Source of the DNA: Acidimicrobiaceae bacterium
Lineage (GTDB): Bacteria > Actinomycetota > Acidimicrobiia > Acidimicrobiales > Aldehydirespiratoraceae
DNA length: 40,964 bases
Direction of reading: 5' to 3'
NCBI GenBank assembly: GCA_009843735.1
Contig: VYCW01000134.1
Span: 1-40,964 of the forward strand
The notes beneath the pieces were generated by a model. The model saw only the letters and a program-made list of their open reading frames with translations. It was not told the DNA's origin and made no database searches. The position numbers were made by a program, and so were the translations under genes. Shown here in pieces: positions 1 to 8,454 of the stretch (position 1 is the first letter of the stretch; each line of letters begins with the position of its first letter).

Positions 1-72
1 TCAAGCGACAAAATGCAACCCCCTGAAACCCCAAGACAATTCACCTTAGCTCCACCCCCGGTCGACTCGCCA

Positions 73-90
73 GGGACTATGACGAGTCCC
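73..90 (-). terminator. Hairpin just downstream of the EutA-like gene
   Basis: A perfect 6-bp inverted repeat (GGGACT, 6-base loop, AGTCCC) lies 3 bases past the stop of the minus-strand gene ending at 94. No T-tract follows in the direction of transcription, so it is only a candidate terminator or mRNA end-stabilising hairpin. I see no gene in bases 1-93. Confidence 0.35.
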
Positions 91-93
91 GGC

Positions 94-867
94 TCAGCCA
101 GACGTGAGCTGGCGAGTGAAGATCCGGCCCAACCCATCGATTCCATCGGCAATCCCGGCCAAGCGGAGCAGGTGCCAGAACAGGGCCATATTGCTCGACA
201 GGACCGGCACACCGACTTCTGATTCGAGATCCTCGACGGAGGCCAGGAGCCGGAGGCTGGTGCACGACACGAATACCGCGTCGCAGTCCGCGCTGCGGGC
301 CATCGTCCGCACGCCATCGGCGACCGACCGCGGGGAGATGCGCCCCACGGTGAAGTCGTTCGACTCAAGGAAGGACCCCAGTGCGGTCACCGAGAGGCCT
401 TCGTCAGCGAAACTCCGAGCGATCGGTGCGGTGACGTCAGCGGTGTAGGGGGTGACGACGGCGACCCGGCAGGCGTCGAGCGCACGGAGCGCGGCCACGG
501 CTGCCGTTATCGGGTTGGTGCAGGCCACCCCAGGGTGTTCGCTCCGGATGGCGGCGGTCACGCGGTCGGCGCTGATCAGTGTCGCCGCCGATGTGCAGCC
601 ATAGCCGATCACGTCGAAATCGAACTCTCTGGGCAACAGGGCGGCCGCCGCCGGAAGCCGCTGCTCCATGTCGGTCAGCGTCTCTGACGTGACCTCCATC
701 GAGTTGGGTATACGCGAGTGGTAGAAGTCCACACCGGGGAGGCTCAGCATGCGGGCCTCGGCTTCGATCGTCTGATCGCTTTCGAGCACGATCAGACCGA
801 TGCGGGCCCGGGAACCAAAGCCACCGTCGGTGTCGAACGGCAGCTGCACTAGGTCGGGAACGGTCAT
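94..867 (-). CDS. EutA-like Asp/Glu racemase / maleate isomerase / arylmalonate decarboxylase family protein
   Basis: This 257-residue protein belongs to the two-cysteine racemase superfamily. The two catalytic-type cysteines are visible at residue 91 (GYGCTSAAT) and residue 202 (VSCTSLR), one in each half of the fold. The N-terminal RIGLIVLESDQT segment and the ISPRSVADGV segment recall EutA of the rhizobial ectoine-utilisation operon, from memory of that family. Its ATG lies within the TGATG junction with the stop of the upstream M24 hydrolase, so translational coupling is likely. It is the last gene of a three-gene minus-strand operon (94-2940). Maleate isomerase or arylmalonate decarboxylase activity would look the same at this level. 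Family is secure, substrate is inferred. Confidence 0.85.
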   Translation of the reverse strand: MTVPDLVQLPFDTDGGFGSRARIGLIVLESDQTIEAEARMLSLPGVDFYHSRIPNSMEVTSETLTDMEQRLPAAAALLPREFDFDVIGYGCTSAATLISADRVTAAIRSEHPGVACTNPITAAVAALRALDACRVAVVTPYTADVTAPIARSFADEGLSVTALGSFLESNDFTVGRISPRSVADGVRTMARSADCDAVFVSCTSLRLLASVEDLESEVGVPVLSSNMALFWHLLRLAGIADGIDGLGRIFTRQLTSG

Positions 868-2018
868 CAGATGATGGGAAGGTCGGGAGCGGCTCGCCGG
901 CTGAGCAACTCGGCACCACCTGCCCGCACGACGATGTTCTCCTCATGGACCATCGCCTTGCCGGCCGCCCACAGCAGACCCGGTTCGACCGTGAGCACCA
1001 TCTGCTCCACGAGCGGAGTCTCGTCGGACGCAGTGTGCGAGGGCCATTCGGTGATCTGCATACCCAAGCCATGGCCCATCCGACCGACATCGTTCCCCAG
1101 AGACCCGGCCGCCTTCAGCACCTCGTTCATGGCGGTGAAGACGTCGGTCGTGGTCGCACCGGGCCGGGCCGCGGCGATGCCGGCCTCGGTCGCCTCCCAC
1201 ACCGCCCGGTACGCGTCCTTGGCGGCTTGTGTGGCGCTGCTGAAGGCGAAGTTGCGGTCGAAGTCGCTGAAGTACCCGTCATAGGTCGAGCCGGTGTCGA
1301 AGATCAGCATGTCGCCGTCGACGATCTCCCGATCGGTCGGCTGGCGGATGATGTCGTCGATCCCACCGGGCCCGGTCGCCCCGACCAGATAGGGGACGTC
1401 GTCCGCGCCCTGCCGGAGGATCTCGGCACGGAACGCGGCGAACGCCTGCCGTTCGGTCATGCCGGTGGACAGCAGCTTCGGGAGCTCGTCGAAAGCGTCG
1501 GACACCACGCCGCAGATGAAGCGATGCTTGTCGATCTCCAGCTCGCTCTTGACCATCCGCAGACCGCTCACGATGCCGGTGACATCGCTGAAACCACCGA
1601 CCTCTGCCCGCACCCGGTCGAGATCACGAAGCGGCATCCGTACGTGCGTCTCGGGACCCATCGGCATTCCGATCCGGCCGCCGGCGGAGAGCTCACGCAG
1701 GCAATCGACCAGCAGCGTCACGCCGTCGTCGTCCGGCTGGGGTGACGACCAGGTCCGGATGTCGTCGATCCATGTCGCGGCCATTGACGCCCGGCCGATA
1801 CTCGGGATGATCGCCACGGGATTGCCGGTGGCCGGGATGACGGTGAACCAGGGACGCGTCGGGCTCTGCCAGAACGGGGTGTGGAACCCAGTGAAGTACC
1901 GGACTTCGGGCTCAGTGGTGACGAGGATGGCTGCGATCCCGCGCTCGTCCATCTCGGCCTGACAGCGTCGGGTGCGATCCGCGAACTCTTCGGCGGGGAA
2001 TCCTCGTTGAGGGAGCAT
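867..2018 (-). CDS. M24-family metallohydrolase, DoeA/EutD (ectoine hydrolase)-like
   Basis: A 383-residue creatinase/prolidase-fold protein. The N-terminal creatinase domain is residues ~1-150 and the pita-bread catalytic domain ~160-383. All five metal ligands of the M24 family can be placed: D241 (DTGS), D252 (SDFDR), H316 (GHGLGM), E345 (VEPGL) and E360 (HEEN). The GHGLGMQITEWPSHT segment resembles ectoine hydrolase DoeA/EutD rather than a methionine aminopeptidase. I chose the ATG at 2018, one base after the upstream stop; a longer reading frame would run back into the dioxygenase gene. With the EutA-like neighbour this suggests opening of a cyclic amino-acid derivative such as ectoine or hydroxyectoine. 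A generic Xaa-Pro dipeptidase remains possible. Confidence 0.86.
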   Translation of the reverse strand: MLPQRGFPAEEFADRTRRCQAEMDERGIAAILVTTEPEVRYFTGFHTPFWQSPTRPWFTVIPATGNPVAIIPSIGRASMAATWIDDIRTWSSPQPDDDGVTLLVDCLRELSAGGRIGMPMGPETHVRMPLRDLDRVRAEVGGFSDVTGIVSGLRMVKSELEIDKHRFICGVVSDAFDELPKLLSTGMTERQAFAAFRAEILRQGADDVPYLVGATGPGGIDDIIRQPTDREIVDGDMLIFDTGSTYDGYFSDFDRNFAFSSATQAAKDAYRAVWEATEAGIAAARPGATTTDVFTAMNEVLKAAGSLGNDVGRMGHGLGMQITEWPSHTASDETPLVEQMVLTVEPGLLWAAGKAMVHEENIVVRAGGAELLSRRAAPDLPII

Positions 2019-2019
2019 C

Positions 2020-2940
2020 TCATCCCTCCATGCCGGCCCTGGCCTGCTGCGAGAAGAAGGACGCACCCGTCGGCACCTCGGGGAACTCCATCTCGTAGGC
2101 CGAGCACCGGACGCGGTTGGTTCGCTCGCCCCGCACAACTTCACCGTCGTAGATGCTGGGGAGATGGCTGACCTGCAAGGGCTTGGAATCCTCGGCTCGG
2201 TACTCGCTGATGAATAGAGTCCGCGGGCGGTCCGACGTATTCGGCGCTGACCCGTGCAACAGCCGGGTGTGCATCAAGCAGGCCGAGCCGGCTGGGCCGT
2301 AGATCGGTACCGCGTCGGCGACATGGTCGGCCACGACGTGGGGGCTGACCGCACCGGTGAACACCCCATCGTGCCAATGATCGAACAGTTCGCGGCGATG
2401 CGTGCCCGGCACCACGTTCAACGGACCGTTCTCGAGGGTCACGTCGTCGAGGAAGAACAGCACGGCGATGAGGTCCTCGTTGCTGTGAGGCTGGAACAAG
2501 AAGTCCTGGTGGTACTTGACCTCGGTCGACGCCCCGGGCTGCTTGGCGTTGATCTTCGAGTTGTTGTACTCGACGTTGGGGCCGATCAACTGGGCGACGG
2601 CATCGAGAGCCCGGTTGTCCCGCATGACCGACAGGTAGTTGTCCGAGACCTCCACCGGCGAGGCAACCCGGCGAAGCCGCGGCGCCTCGGCGGTGTGCTC
2701 GGGCGCCAGGTCGAATCGCGGGCGACCGGCGAGCGTGTCGCCGTAGGGCTCGTTGTGCTCGCTGCTCTCCTCGACCCAGGCATCGAAGTCGGCGACGAGC
2801 GTCTCGAGCTGCTCAGAGGTGATGGCGTGCTCGACGAACAGGTATCCGTCTGCCCAGTACGAGTCGATCTCCTCGGGCGACAACGGGCCGGCCGCTCGGG
2901 CCTCCACGGTTGGCCGGTCCGAAGGCTGCTCGACAGTCAC
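2020..2940 (-). CDS. Phytanoyl-CoA dioxygenase (PhyH) family Fe(II)/2-oxoglutarate oxygenase
   Basis: A 306-residue PhyH-family protein. The iron-binding facial triad is readable as H144-x-D146 (YHQDF) and H229 (LLHGSAPN), with arginines just after it (SDRPRTLF) that could bind 2-oxoglutarate. It lacks the WHSDFETWH-type signature I associate with ectoine hydroxylase EctD, so it is not a canonical EctD. The start is GTG. No Shine-Dalgarno sequence precedes it, but a TACTGT hexamer ends 7 bases upstream, the spacing of a leaderless promoter. It is first in the operon with the M24 hydrolase and the EutA-like enzyme, so it probably hydroxylates the compound, or a relative of it, that these break down. 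Substrate unknown. Confidence 0.85.
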   Translation of the reverse strand: MTVEQPSDRPTVEARAAGPLSPEEIDSYWADGYLFVEHAITSEQLETLVADFDAWVEESSEHNEPYGDTLAGRPRFDLAPEHTAEAPRLRRVASPVEVSDNYLSVMRDNRALDAVAQLIGPNVEYNNSKINAKQPGASTEVKYHQDFLFQPHSNEDLIAVLFFLDDVTLENGPLNVVPGTHRRELFDHWHDGVFTGAVSPHVVADHVADAVPIYGPAGSACLMHTRLLHGSAPNTSDRPRTLFISEYRAEDSKPLQVSHLPSIYDGEVVRGERTNRVRCSAYEMEFPEVPTGASFFSQQARAGMEG

Positions 2941-2947
2941 GACGTGA

Positions 2948-2953
2948 ACAGTA
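2948..2953 (-). promoter_or_regulatory. -10-like hexamer for leaderless start of the PhyH operon
   Basis: On the minus strand TACTGT (TANNNT type) is followed by exactly 7 bases and then the GTG at 2940. There is no recognisable Shine-Dalgarno sequence or strong -35. This matches the leaderless-transcript arrangement common in actinobacteria; it is an inference from spacing. Confidence 0.4.
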
Positions 2954-3003
2954 CTGTGGCCGGACTCCGCCTCAGACGCGATAACTAGGCTCGCCGGGAT
3001 GCC

Positions 3004-4233
3004 GTGTGGAACTGCCCGATGACGCCTCTGAGCACAAGTCCTCGCGGTCGAGTGATCGGGCTCGTGCTCATCGCCACGTTCTTGTACGCGTCGGCACCAC
3101 CGCTACTCCACCTCACGGCCTCAGAGAGCAACCCGTTCTACTTCAACTCCCTTATCACCGTGATGCAGGTAACGATTCCGGGCGCGTTTCTCCTGTACTC
3201 CAAGAACACCTACGTCAACAACCGACTGAGCGCCGATCAGCGTCTACAACTGCGGAGGCTTCGAGCGCATTGCACAGGCCTTCGGCGGATGCGCCGCTCC
3301 GGGAGCGTCGAGAGAACTGTCGTCGTGAAGGAACTCGATCGCAAGGATGTGCTCGGCTGGATCAAGCTGCCTGTCGTCTGGGCGTTGATCTCCAGTCTCC
3401 ACTACGGGTTCCTGGCATGGTCCGTCACGATTCTTGAGACTGCTGTTGCCACAACGATCTTCGAGCTATGGCCGGTGTTCCTCGTGTTCACCCTGGCCCG
3501 CCATGAAGACAGCGACCGACGGTTCCGCCTCGCTCCAGCGTCGACAGGGCACCCACGTCGCGCCATCTCGAAGGAACGGATCGCCCTCACCGTGCTAGCG
3601 GGGGCCGGACTGGCGCTGATGCTGGGAAGCCAGGCAGGAGACCAGATCCGCTCGGTCGCGGACCTGGTGTCCCACGAGGCGGTAGTCGGAATGGCTATCG
3701 CCCTGGTGGCCTCACTTCTGGCCGCCTTGAGCGTGCTGAGCAGCCTCGCTTACGGAAAGACCCTCTACTACGCCCTGGTGGACGCGCCGGTGGCCGGACG
3801 GCCTGGTGGTTTCACCAGCACCAGCGCCAAGCCCATCGAGCAACGCGGCGATGCCGACCGCCGCCTACTGGTGTGGCTGACTCTGCTGGGATATGTGTTG
3901 TCCCGCGTCGTTGCCCTCCCTGTCAATGTCCTGATCGGAATGCTCACACCCCAGGTTCAAGGATCGATGACTACCGGGGCGGTCCTGGGTGCACTGGCAA
4001 TGGGAACTGCAGCATCGGTGGCGGGAATTCTGCTAAGAGTCGGCAACATCAGATCTGAGGATGTAGCCGTCAATTCCCTGTTGTGCTTCGGTCCAGCCGT
4101 ATCTCTATTGGCTCTGATGGCGCTCGGCATCACTCTGCCCAGATTCGACCTTTTCCTTGTGGGCGCAGTCCTGATACTGACCGTCAATGTGATGATTCAA
4201 TTGCGGCCCCAGGCAGGTATCCGGTCCCGGTAG
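3004..4233 (+). CDS. EamA/DMT-superfamily-like multi-spanning membrane protein
   Basis: A 409-residue polytopic protein with about nine or ten hydrophobic segments, for example residues ~17-36, ~43-64, ~115-163, and several between ~195 and ~400. The segment after ETAVATTIFELWPVF recalls the drug/metabolite transporter fold. A basic, non-hydrophobic insertion (~residues 75-110) separates the second and third segments, and another lies near 165-190; both are longer than in typical ~300-residue EamA proteins. The start is uncertain: GTG at 3004 or ATG at 3019, neither with a good ribosome site. Codon use is less GC-biased than in neighbouring genes (codons such as CTA, TTG, ATA are common), which could reflect transfer. 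It is divergent from the PhyH operon. Substrate unknown. Confidence 0.65.
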   Translation: MWNCPMTPLSTSPRGRVIGLVLIATFLYASAPPLLHLTASESNPFYFNSLITVMQVTIPGAFLLYSKNTYVNNRLSADQRLQLRRLRAHCTGLRRMRRSGSVERTVVVKELDRKDVLGWIKLPVVWALISSLHYGFLAWSVTILETAVATTIFELWPVFLVFTLARHEDSDRRFRLAPASTGHPRRAISKERIALTVLAGAGLALMLGSQAGDQIRSVADLVSHEAVVGMAIALVASLLAALSVLSSLAYGKTLYYALVDAPVAGRPGGFTSTSAKPIEQRGDADRRLLVWLTLLGYVLSRVVALPVNVLIGMLTPQVQGSMTTGAVLGALAMGTAASVAGILLRVGNIRSEDVAVNSLLCFGPAVSLLALMALGITLPRFDLFLVGAVLILTVNVMIQLRPQAGIRSR

Positions 4234-4282
4234 CGGTATCGGCCTCCGACCATCCGGACGATCCGAACACGAAGGAGCACCC

Positions 4283-4837
4283 ATGAACAAGCCCCTCCAG
4301 CGCAACAGCACCACGCCGACCGAGTTCCGGGCCGTCGACCCGTCCGCGGCCGAGCTCCAGAGCCATCCCGAGTACTTCGCGGGGTCCATCCCGCCGGCGA
4401 TCCGTCCTGCCTACTGGTCGATGCGGGAGATCCGGTCCCGCCTCGAGGCGATGGCCGACGATCCCCAGTGGGACGGCAACACCCGCTACCTGTCGCTGCG
4501 GTCGACCGACGGGCCCAACAACTCGACCATCCCCACCATGTGGGTCACCATCCACCTGCTCAAGCCCGGAGAGCGGATCGACATGCACCGACACACGCCC
4601 GGGTCGATGTACTACATCATCAGCGGGTCGGGGTACTCCACCATCGACGAGTACCGCATCGACTGGGAGGACGGCGATTCGTTCTCGTGCCCGTCGTACT
4701 CGTACCACGAGCACTGGAACACCGGCGACCGCGACGTGTTGATGTACACGGTGCAGGACGCGCCCACCTACGCGTACAACCGGATGATGGCGTTCCAGGC
4801 CGGCGACAGCGAGGCGATGGATTCGCTCCACAAGTGA
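4283..4837 (+). CDS. Cupin-domain protein
   Basis: A 184-residue single-domain cupin. Motif 1 is seen as PGERIDMHRHTPGSMYYII, with metal-type histidines H102 and H104; the usual glutamate of this motif is absent, the position being Met/Tyr. Motif 2 is GDSFSCPSYSYHEHWN with H142 and H144. A good AAGGAG at 4272-4277 sits 5 bases before the ATG. Missing glutamate with extra histidine resembles gentisate/salicylate-dioxygenase-type cupins, but this protein is half their length, so it may instead be a binding or accessory cupin. It directly precedes the Rieske oxygenase (13-base gap) and is probably co-transcribed with it. Confidence 0.8.
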   Translation: MNKPLQRNSTTPTEFRAVDPSAAELQSHPEYFAGSIPPAIRPAYWSMREIRSRLEAMADDPQWDGNTRYLSLRSTDGPNNSTIPTMWVTIHLLKPGERIDMHRHTPGSMYYIISGSGYSTIDEYRIDWEDGDSFSCPSYSYHEHWNTGDRDVLMYTVQDAPTYAYNRMMAFQAGDSEAMDSLHK

Positions 4838-4850
4838 GCGGCGCCCCGTC

Positions 4851-5966
4851 ATGACCTCCCCGGCCGCTCGCCTGTACGCCGCCCTCCACGAGGTGGCCTG
4901 CGACAACGACGCCGTCCGGATGCGGCCAGGCCTGGCTCACGGCGACTACACCTCGGCCTCCACGCTGGCGCTGGAGGACGAGCGGATCTTCCAGCGGAGC
5001 TGGGTTTGCCTCGGGCACGAGGCCGACCTCGGCAATCCGGGCGATTACACCGTCGAGGCGATCCTCGATCACGAGGTGCTGCTCATCCGGGGGGACGACG
5101 GCGCGGTGCGGGCCTTCCACAACGTGTGCCGCCACCGCGGTCACCCGGTCGCCGCCGGCTGCGGCAACGCTCGCAAGCTCACGTGCCCGTACCACGCATG
5201 GACGTACGCGTCCGACGGCTCGCTGTTCTACGCGCCCCACACCGCCGAGGTTGCCGGGTTCGACCAGGCGGTGCTCGGGCTCCGGCCCATCCGACTCGAG
5301 ACCGTCGCCGGCGCCCTGTTCGTGAGCCTCGACGCCGGCGGTCCGCCGTTCGAGGACTGCTACCCGGGCCTGCGGGCCGAGATCGAGGCCTGGGCGCCGC
5401 GCCCGGAGGCGACGGAGCTGGTGTACGAGTCGCCGGCCCGCCACGACGGCAACTGGAAGGCCTCCGTCGAGAACTTCTCGGAGTGCTACCACTGCGGTCC
5501 GGTCCACAAATACCTGACCGACAACATCATCGACCCCGGCTCGTACCAGGTCTCGGGGGCGGGACTCGTCCAGCGCCACATCGTCGGGGGACGGGACCCG
5601 TCGATGACCCAGCGGCTCTGGCACGTCTGGCCCAACACCGCGATGGGGCTCTATCCGCTGCCGGGGGTGGGCCTGGTCTGGTGCATCCGCCACATGTATC
5701 CCCGCACGGTGGCTTCCTCGACGTACCACTACCGCTGGTACTCGAACGGCGAGCAGCCCGCCGACGCCATCCGCGAGTACGCGGCCCACCATGCGGCCAC
5801 CACCGGCGCCGAGGACGCCGCGGTCGTCGCCGGCGCGCAGCGCGGGATGGGGGGCGATCCCGCGGCCGCCAACGTGCTGGTGTGCAACCCGGCCCGCGGG
5901 GTCGGCAGCGAGCATGTGATCGCCTACTTCCACGACCTCGTGCGGGTCGCGCTCCAGACTCCATGA
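4851..5966 (+). CDS. Rieske-type ring-hydroxylating / demethylating oxygenase, alpha subunit
   Basis: A 371-residue Rieske non-heme iron oxygenase. The [2Fe-2S] centre is bound by C93-x-H95 (NVCRHRGHP) and C112-x2-H115 (CPYHAW). The mononuclear iron site is in ENFSECYHCGPVH, giving H214 and H219, with E207/E211 near the position of the bridging acid. No small beta subunit gene follows, so it is probably an alpha-only enzyme like those that N- or O-demethylate betaines or aromatic methyl ethers. No dedicated ferredoxin or FNR-type reductase is adjacent; the next gene has a flavin reductase domain that might supply electrons. It lies between the cupin and that fusion protein, apparently in one operon. 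Confidence 0.9.
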   Translation: MTSPAARLYAALHEVACDNDAVRMRPGLAHGDYTSASTLALEDERIFQRSWVCLGHEADLGNPGDYTVEAILDHEVLLIRGDDGAVRAFHNVCRHRGHPVAAGCGNARKLTCPYHAWTYASDGSLFYAPHTAEVAGFDQAVLGLRPIRLETVAGALFVSLDAGGPPFEDCYPGLRAEIEAWAPRPEATELVYESPARHDGNWKASVENFSECYHCGPVHKYLTDNIIDPGSYQVSGAGLVQRHIVGGRDPSMTQRLWHVWPNTAMGLYPLPGVGLVWCIRHMYPRTVASSTYHYRWYSNGEQPADAIREYAAHHAATTGAEDAAVVAGAQRGMGGDPAAANVLVCNPARGVGSEHVIAYFHDLVRVALQTP

Positions 5967-6012
5967 CGACCGTCGGGGAGCACGGGCCACCACCGGATCG
6001 GGGATCCCGCTG

Positions 6013-7695
6013 ATGCCCGGCAAGGAGACCGTTTCAAGCGCCGACCTGACCGGCGACGACGTGTACCGCCTGCTGACGTCGATCATCGTCCCGCGGCCCA
6101 TCGCGTGGGTGTCGACCGTCTCTGCCGACGGGGTACGCAACCTCGCGCCGCACTCGTTCTTCAACGGCGTCAGCAGCTCGCCGCCGCTCGTCATGTTCAG
6201 CGCTGACCTGGCGGGTGACACCGCGGCGAACATCCACTCCACCGGCGAGTTCGTGGTGAACACGGTGAGCGTCGCCCTGGCCGAACCGATGGAGACGACC
6301 GCGTCCCGGGTCGACACGTCGGTCGACGAGTTCGCCCTGGCCGGTCTGACCCCGGTGGCGGCGGTGGACGTCGAGCCACCGCTGATCGACGAGTCGCCGG
6401 CCTCACTCGAGTGCGTAGCGCGCGACGCCCGGCCGTTCGGCGACAGCCTGATGGTGGTCGGCGAGGTCGTGCGGATCCACTACGCAGCCGGGCTGATGGG
6501 CGACACCGGAAGGCTCGAACCCGAACGCCTCGACCCGCTCGGCCGACTCGGCAAGGCTTACGCCCCCATCGGGGACGTCTTCCGCCAGGACCGCCCCACG
6601 CCCGAGGGGCTCGGTGTTCCCGGCCGCCCCGAACACACCGCCTCCCGGGCGGCAGGCCGCGCCCACCTCGTCGGTAGCGTTCCCCGGGACACCGCGGCCG
6701 AGGTGATGGAGCTCTGCGCCGAGCACCTGGGCGCCCACCTCGCTGCCATCCCCGACGGCGAGACCGGAGACCGCCTCGACTGGACGACGTTCCAGGCCGT
6801 CCACGTCTTTCACCCCAATCCCGGGCTCGAGACCGTCTCGCAGCCGGCCTCGTTCGCGGACGACCCCGACGGGTGGCGGCCGAGCGACCTCGAGGAGGAC
6901 GCCTGGCTGTTCCGGGTGCGCGACGGCGTCGCGATGCCCCACTTCGACCGGCTTGGCTACGTCGAGGCAGCCGTCGAGTCCTACGAGATCTTCCGTGAGC
7001 TGCGCTCAGCCGGCGGAATCCCGGCCGGGGTCCGCTTCCAGGTCTCGTTGCCGGCCCCGCAGAGCGCGGTGTCGTGGTGGTTCCACGACCCGGACGACGC
7101 CGACCGGGTGAACACTGCCTACACGCTGGCGATGGCCGGGGAGGTCCGGCGGCTGTGCCAGGCCATCCCGCACGACGACCTGACCATCCAATGGGACGCG
7201 TGCTGGGAGACCGTCGTCTTCAACGACCTGTTCGACTGGGCGCCCGCCGGAGATCCGATGGGACGCATCGCGCTGCAGACGCCGGTGATCAGCATGGGGA
7301 TCCCCGACGAGGTCATCGTCGGCTACCACTTCTGCTACGGGAGCATGCACGACGAGCACTTCATCGAGCCGGCCGATCTCGCCCGATGCGTGGCCCTCGC
7401 CAACTTCGTGGTTAACAACTCGGGACGCCGCATCGACTTCGTCCACATGCCGGTCCCGATCGACCGTGACGACGACGCCTACTTCTCTCCGCTGCGCGGC
7501 CTCCGCATCGGCGGCTGCCACGTCTACCTCGGGCTGGTGCACCATGAGGACGGCGGCGCCGGCGCCAAACAGCGGATGGCGGCCGCCCGCCGCCATCTCC
7601 CCCATTTCGGCGTCGCGGCCGAGTGCGGCATGGGACGCATGCACCCCGACCTGGTCGTCCCGCTGCTACAAGCCCACGCCGACGCGCTGGCCTGA
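6013..7695 (+). CDS. Flavin reductase-like domain fused to a MetE-like (cobalamin-independent methionine synthase fold) domain
   Basis: A 560-residue two-domain protein. Residues ~10-195 match the DIM6/NTAB FMN-binding flavin reductase family (IVPRPIAWVSTVSADG, LAPHSFFNGVSSSPPLV, and the closing LDPLGRLGKAYAPIG). Residues ~217-560 look like the UROD/MetE superfamily: HLVGSVPRD and IPDGETGDR near the start, GYHFCYGSM giving a MetE-type H439-x-C441, and VAAECGMGR giving C538. These can be matched to the zinc/homocysteine-binding His, Cys and Cys of MetE; the intervening Glu is not obvious. The linker is proline-rich (~195-216). I know of no standard family with this fusion. It follows the Rieske oxygenase by 46 bases, which fits demethylation or one-carbon transfer, but the reaction is not established. 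Confidence 0.8.
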   Translation: MPGKETVSSADLTGDDVYRLLTSIIVPRPIAWVSTVSADGVRNLAPHSFFNGVSSSPPLVMFSADLAGDTAANIHSTGEFVVNTVSVALAEPMETTASRVDTSVDEFALAGLTPVAAVDVEPPLIDESPASLECVARDARPFGDSLMVVGEVVRIHYAAGLMGDTGRLEPERLDPLGRLGKAYAPIGDVFRQDRPTPEGLGVPGRPEHTASRAAGRAHLVGSVPRDTAAEVMELCAEHLGAHLAAIPDGETGDRLDWTTFQAVHVFHPNPGLETVSQPASFADDPDGWRPSDLEEDAWLFRVRDGVAMPHFDRLGYVEAAVESYEIFRELRSAGGIPAGVRFQVSLPAPQSAVSWWFHDPDDADRVNTAYTLAMAGEVRRLCQAIPHDDLTIQWDACWETVVFNDLFDWAPAGDPMGRIALQTPVISMGIPDEVIVGYHFCYGSMHDEHFIEPADLARCVALANFVVNNSGRRIDFVHMPVPIDRDDDAYFSPLRGLRIGGCHVYLGLVHHEDGGAGAKQRMAAARRHLPHFGVAAECGMGRMHPDLVVPLLQAHADALA

Positions 7696-7716
7696 ACGGT
7701 CAGGAGCCGGTAGCAG

Positions 7717-8454
7717 CTATGACGTTCCCAGGGGTCGGCCTCCGTCGACCGCCACGATCGAGCCGGTGGTGAACGGAAGGTCGCCGACCACGGCGCTGAC
7801 CGCGGCGGCAACGTCGTCGGCGGTGGCGAGGCGACCCAGCGGCGTGGCGTTGCGCTGGGTGTCGAGCACCTCGGGCGGCATGCGTTCGGCGTACCTGCCG
7901 AGCACCCATCCGGGCGAGACCGACACCACGCGGATCGACGGTGCCAATGCGCGGCCCAGCGAGCGTGTCATCGAGTCGAGGGCTGCCTTGGACGCGCAGT
8001 AGGCCACGTTCGAGCCCTGCCCGGTGATGCCGGACACCGAGGAGATGTTGACCACGACGCCGGTCTCGGCCGCTTCGAGGAGCGGGCGCAGGGCCCGGAT
8101 CGTGGCGAACGGGCCACGCCAGTTGGTGGCGAAGATCTCGTCGACTAGGTCGTCGTCGAGGCCGTCGAGGTCGTCGTGAGGCACGGCCCGGGTGATCCCG
8201 GCGCAGTTGACCAGTACGTCCAGCGCACCGGCCCCGGCGCTCAGGGACGCCGCGAGCTCCTCCAGCGATGACGGCTCCAGGACCGAGATGCGGGCGGTCC
8301 GGTGGCCCGAGCCGGGCAGGTCCGCAACCAGCTCTTGGGCCTGCTCGGCGGCCGCGTGGTAACCGACGACCACCGCGAAGCCGTCCTTGGCCAGCCTGCG
8401 GGCGATCGCCGACCCGATCCCTCCGGTGGCGCCGGTCACGACGGCTGTCCTCAC
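7717..8454 (-). CDS. Short-chain dehydrogenase/reductase (SDR)
   Basis: A 245-residue classical SDR. It shows the nucleotide-binding TGATGGIG at residues 7-14, VNCAGIT, the serine in NISSVSG, and the catalytic YCASK. The frame extends upstream, but the GTG at 8454 is the better start: it overlaps the stop of the HpsN-like gene by 4 bases (GTGA) and puts the Rossmann strand right at the N terminus. Translationally coupled to the HpsN-like dehydrogenase. In dihydroxypropanesulfonate (DHPS) degradation, SDRs HpsO and HpsP interconvert the DHPS enantiomers before HpsN oxidises the product, so this is a candidate for that job. Sequence alone does not fix the substrate. Confidence 0.88.
   Translation of the reverse strand: MRTAVVTGATGGIGSAIARRLAKDGFAVVVGYHAAAEQAQELVADLPGSGHRTARISVLEPSSLEELAASLSAGAGALDVLVNCAGITRAVPHDDLDGLDDDLVDEIFATNWRGPFATIRALRPLLEAAETGVVVNISSVSGITGQGSNVAYCASKAALDSMTRSLGRALAPSIRVVSVSPGWVLGRYAERMPPEVLDTQRNATPLGRLATADDVAAAVSAVVGDLPFTTGSIVAVDGGRPLGTS

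Noticed and set aside
4620..6317. 565-codon open frame on the minus strand
   Set aside because: It lies antisense to the cupin, Rieske and fusion genes, has an Arg/Val/Gly-rich composition typical of high-GC antisense frames, and no domain.
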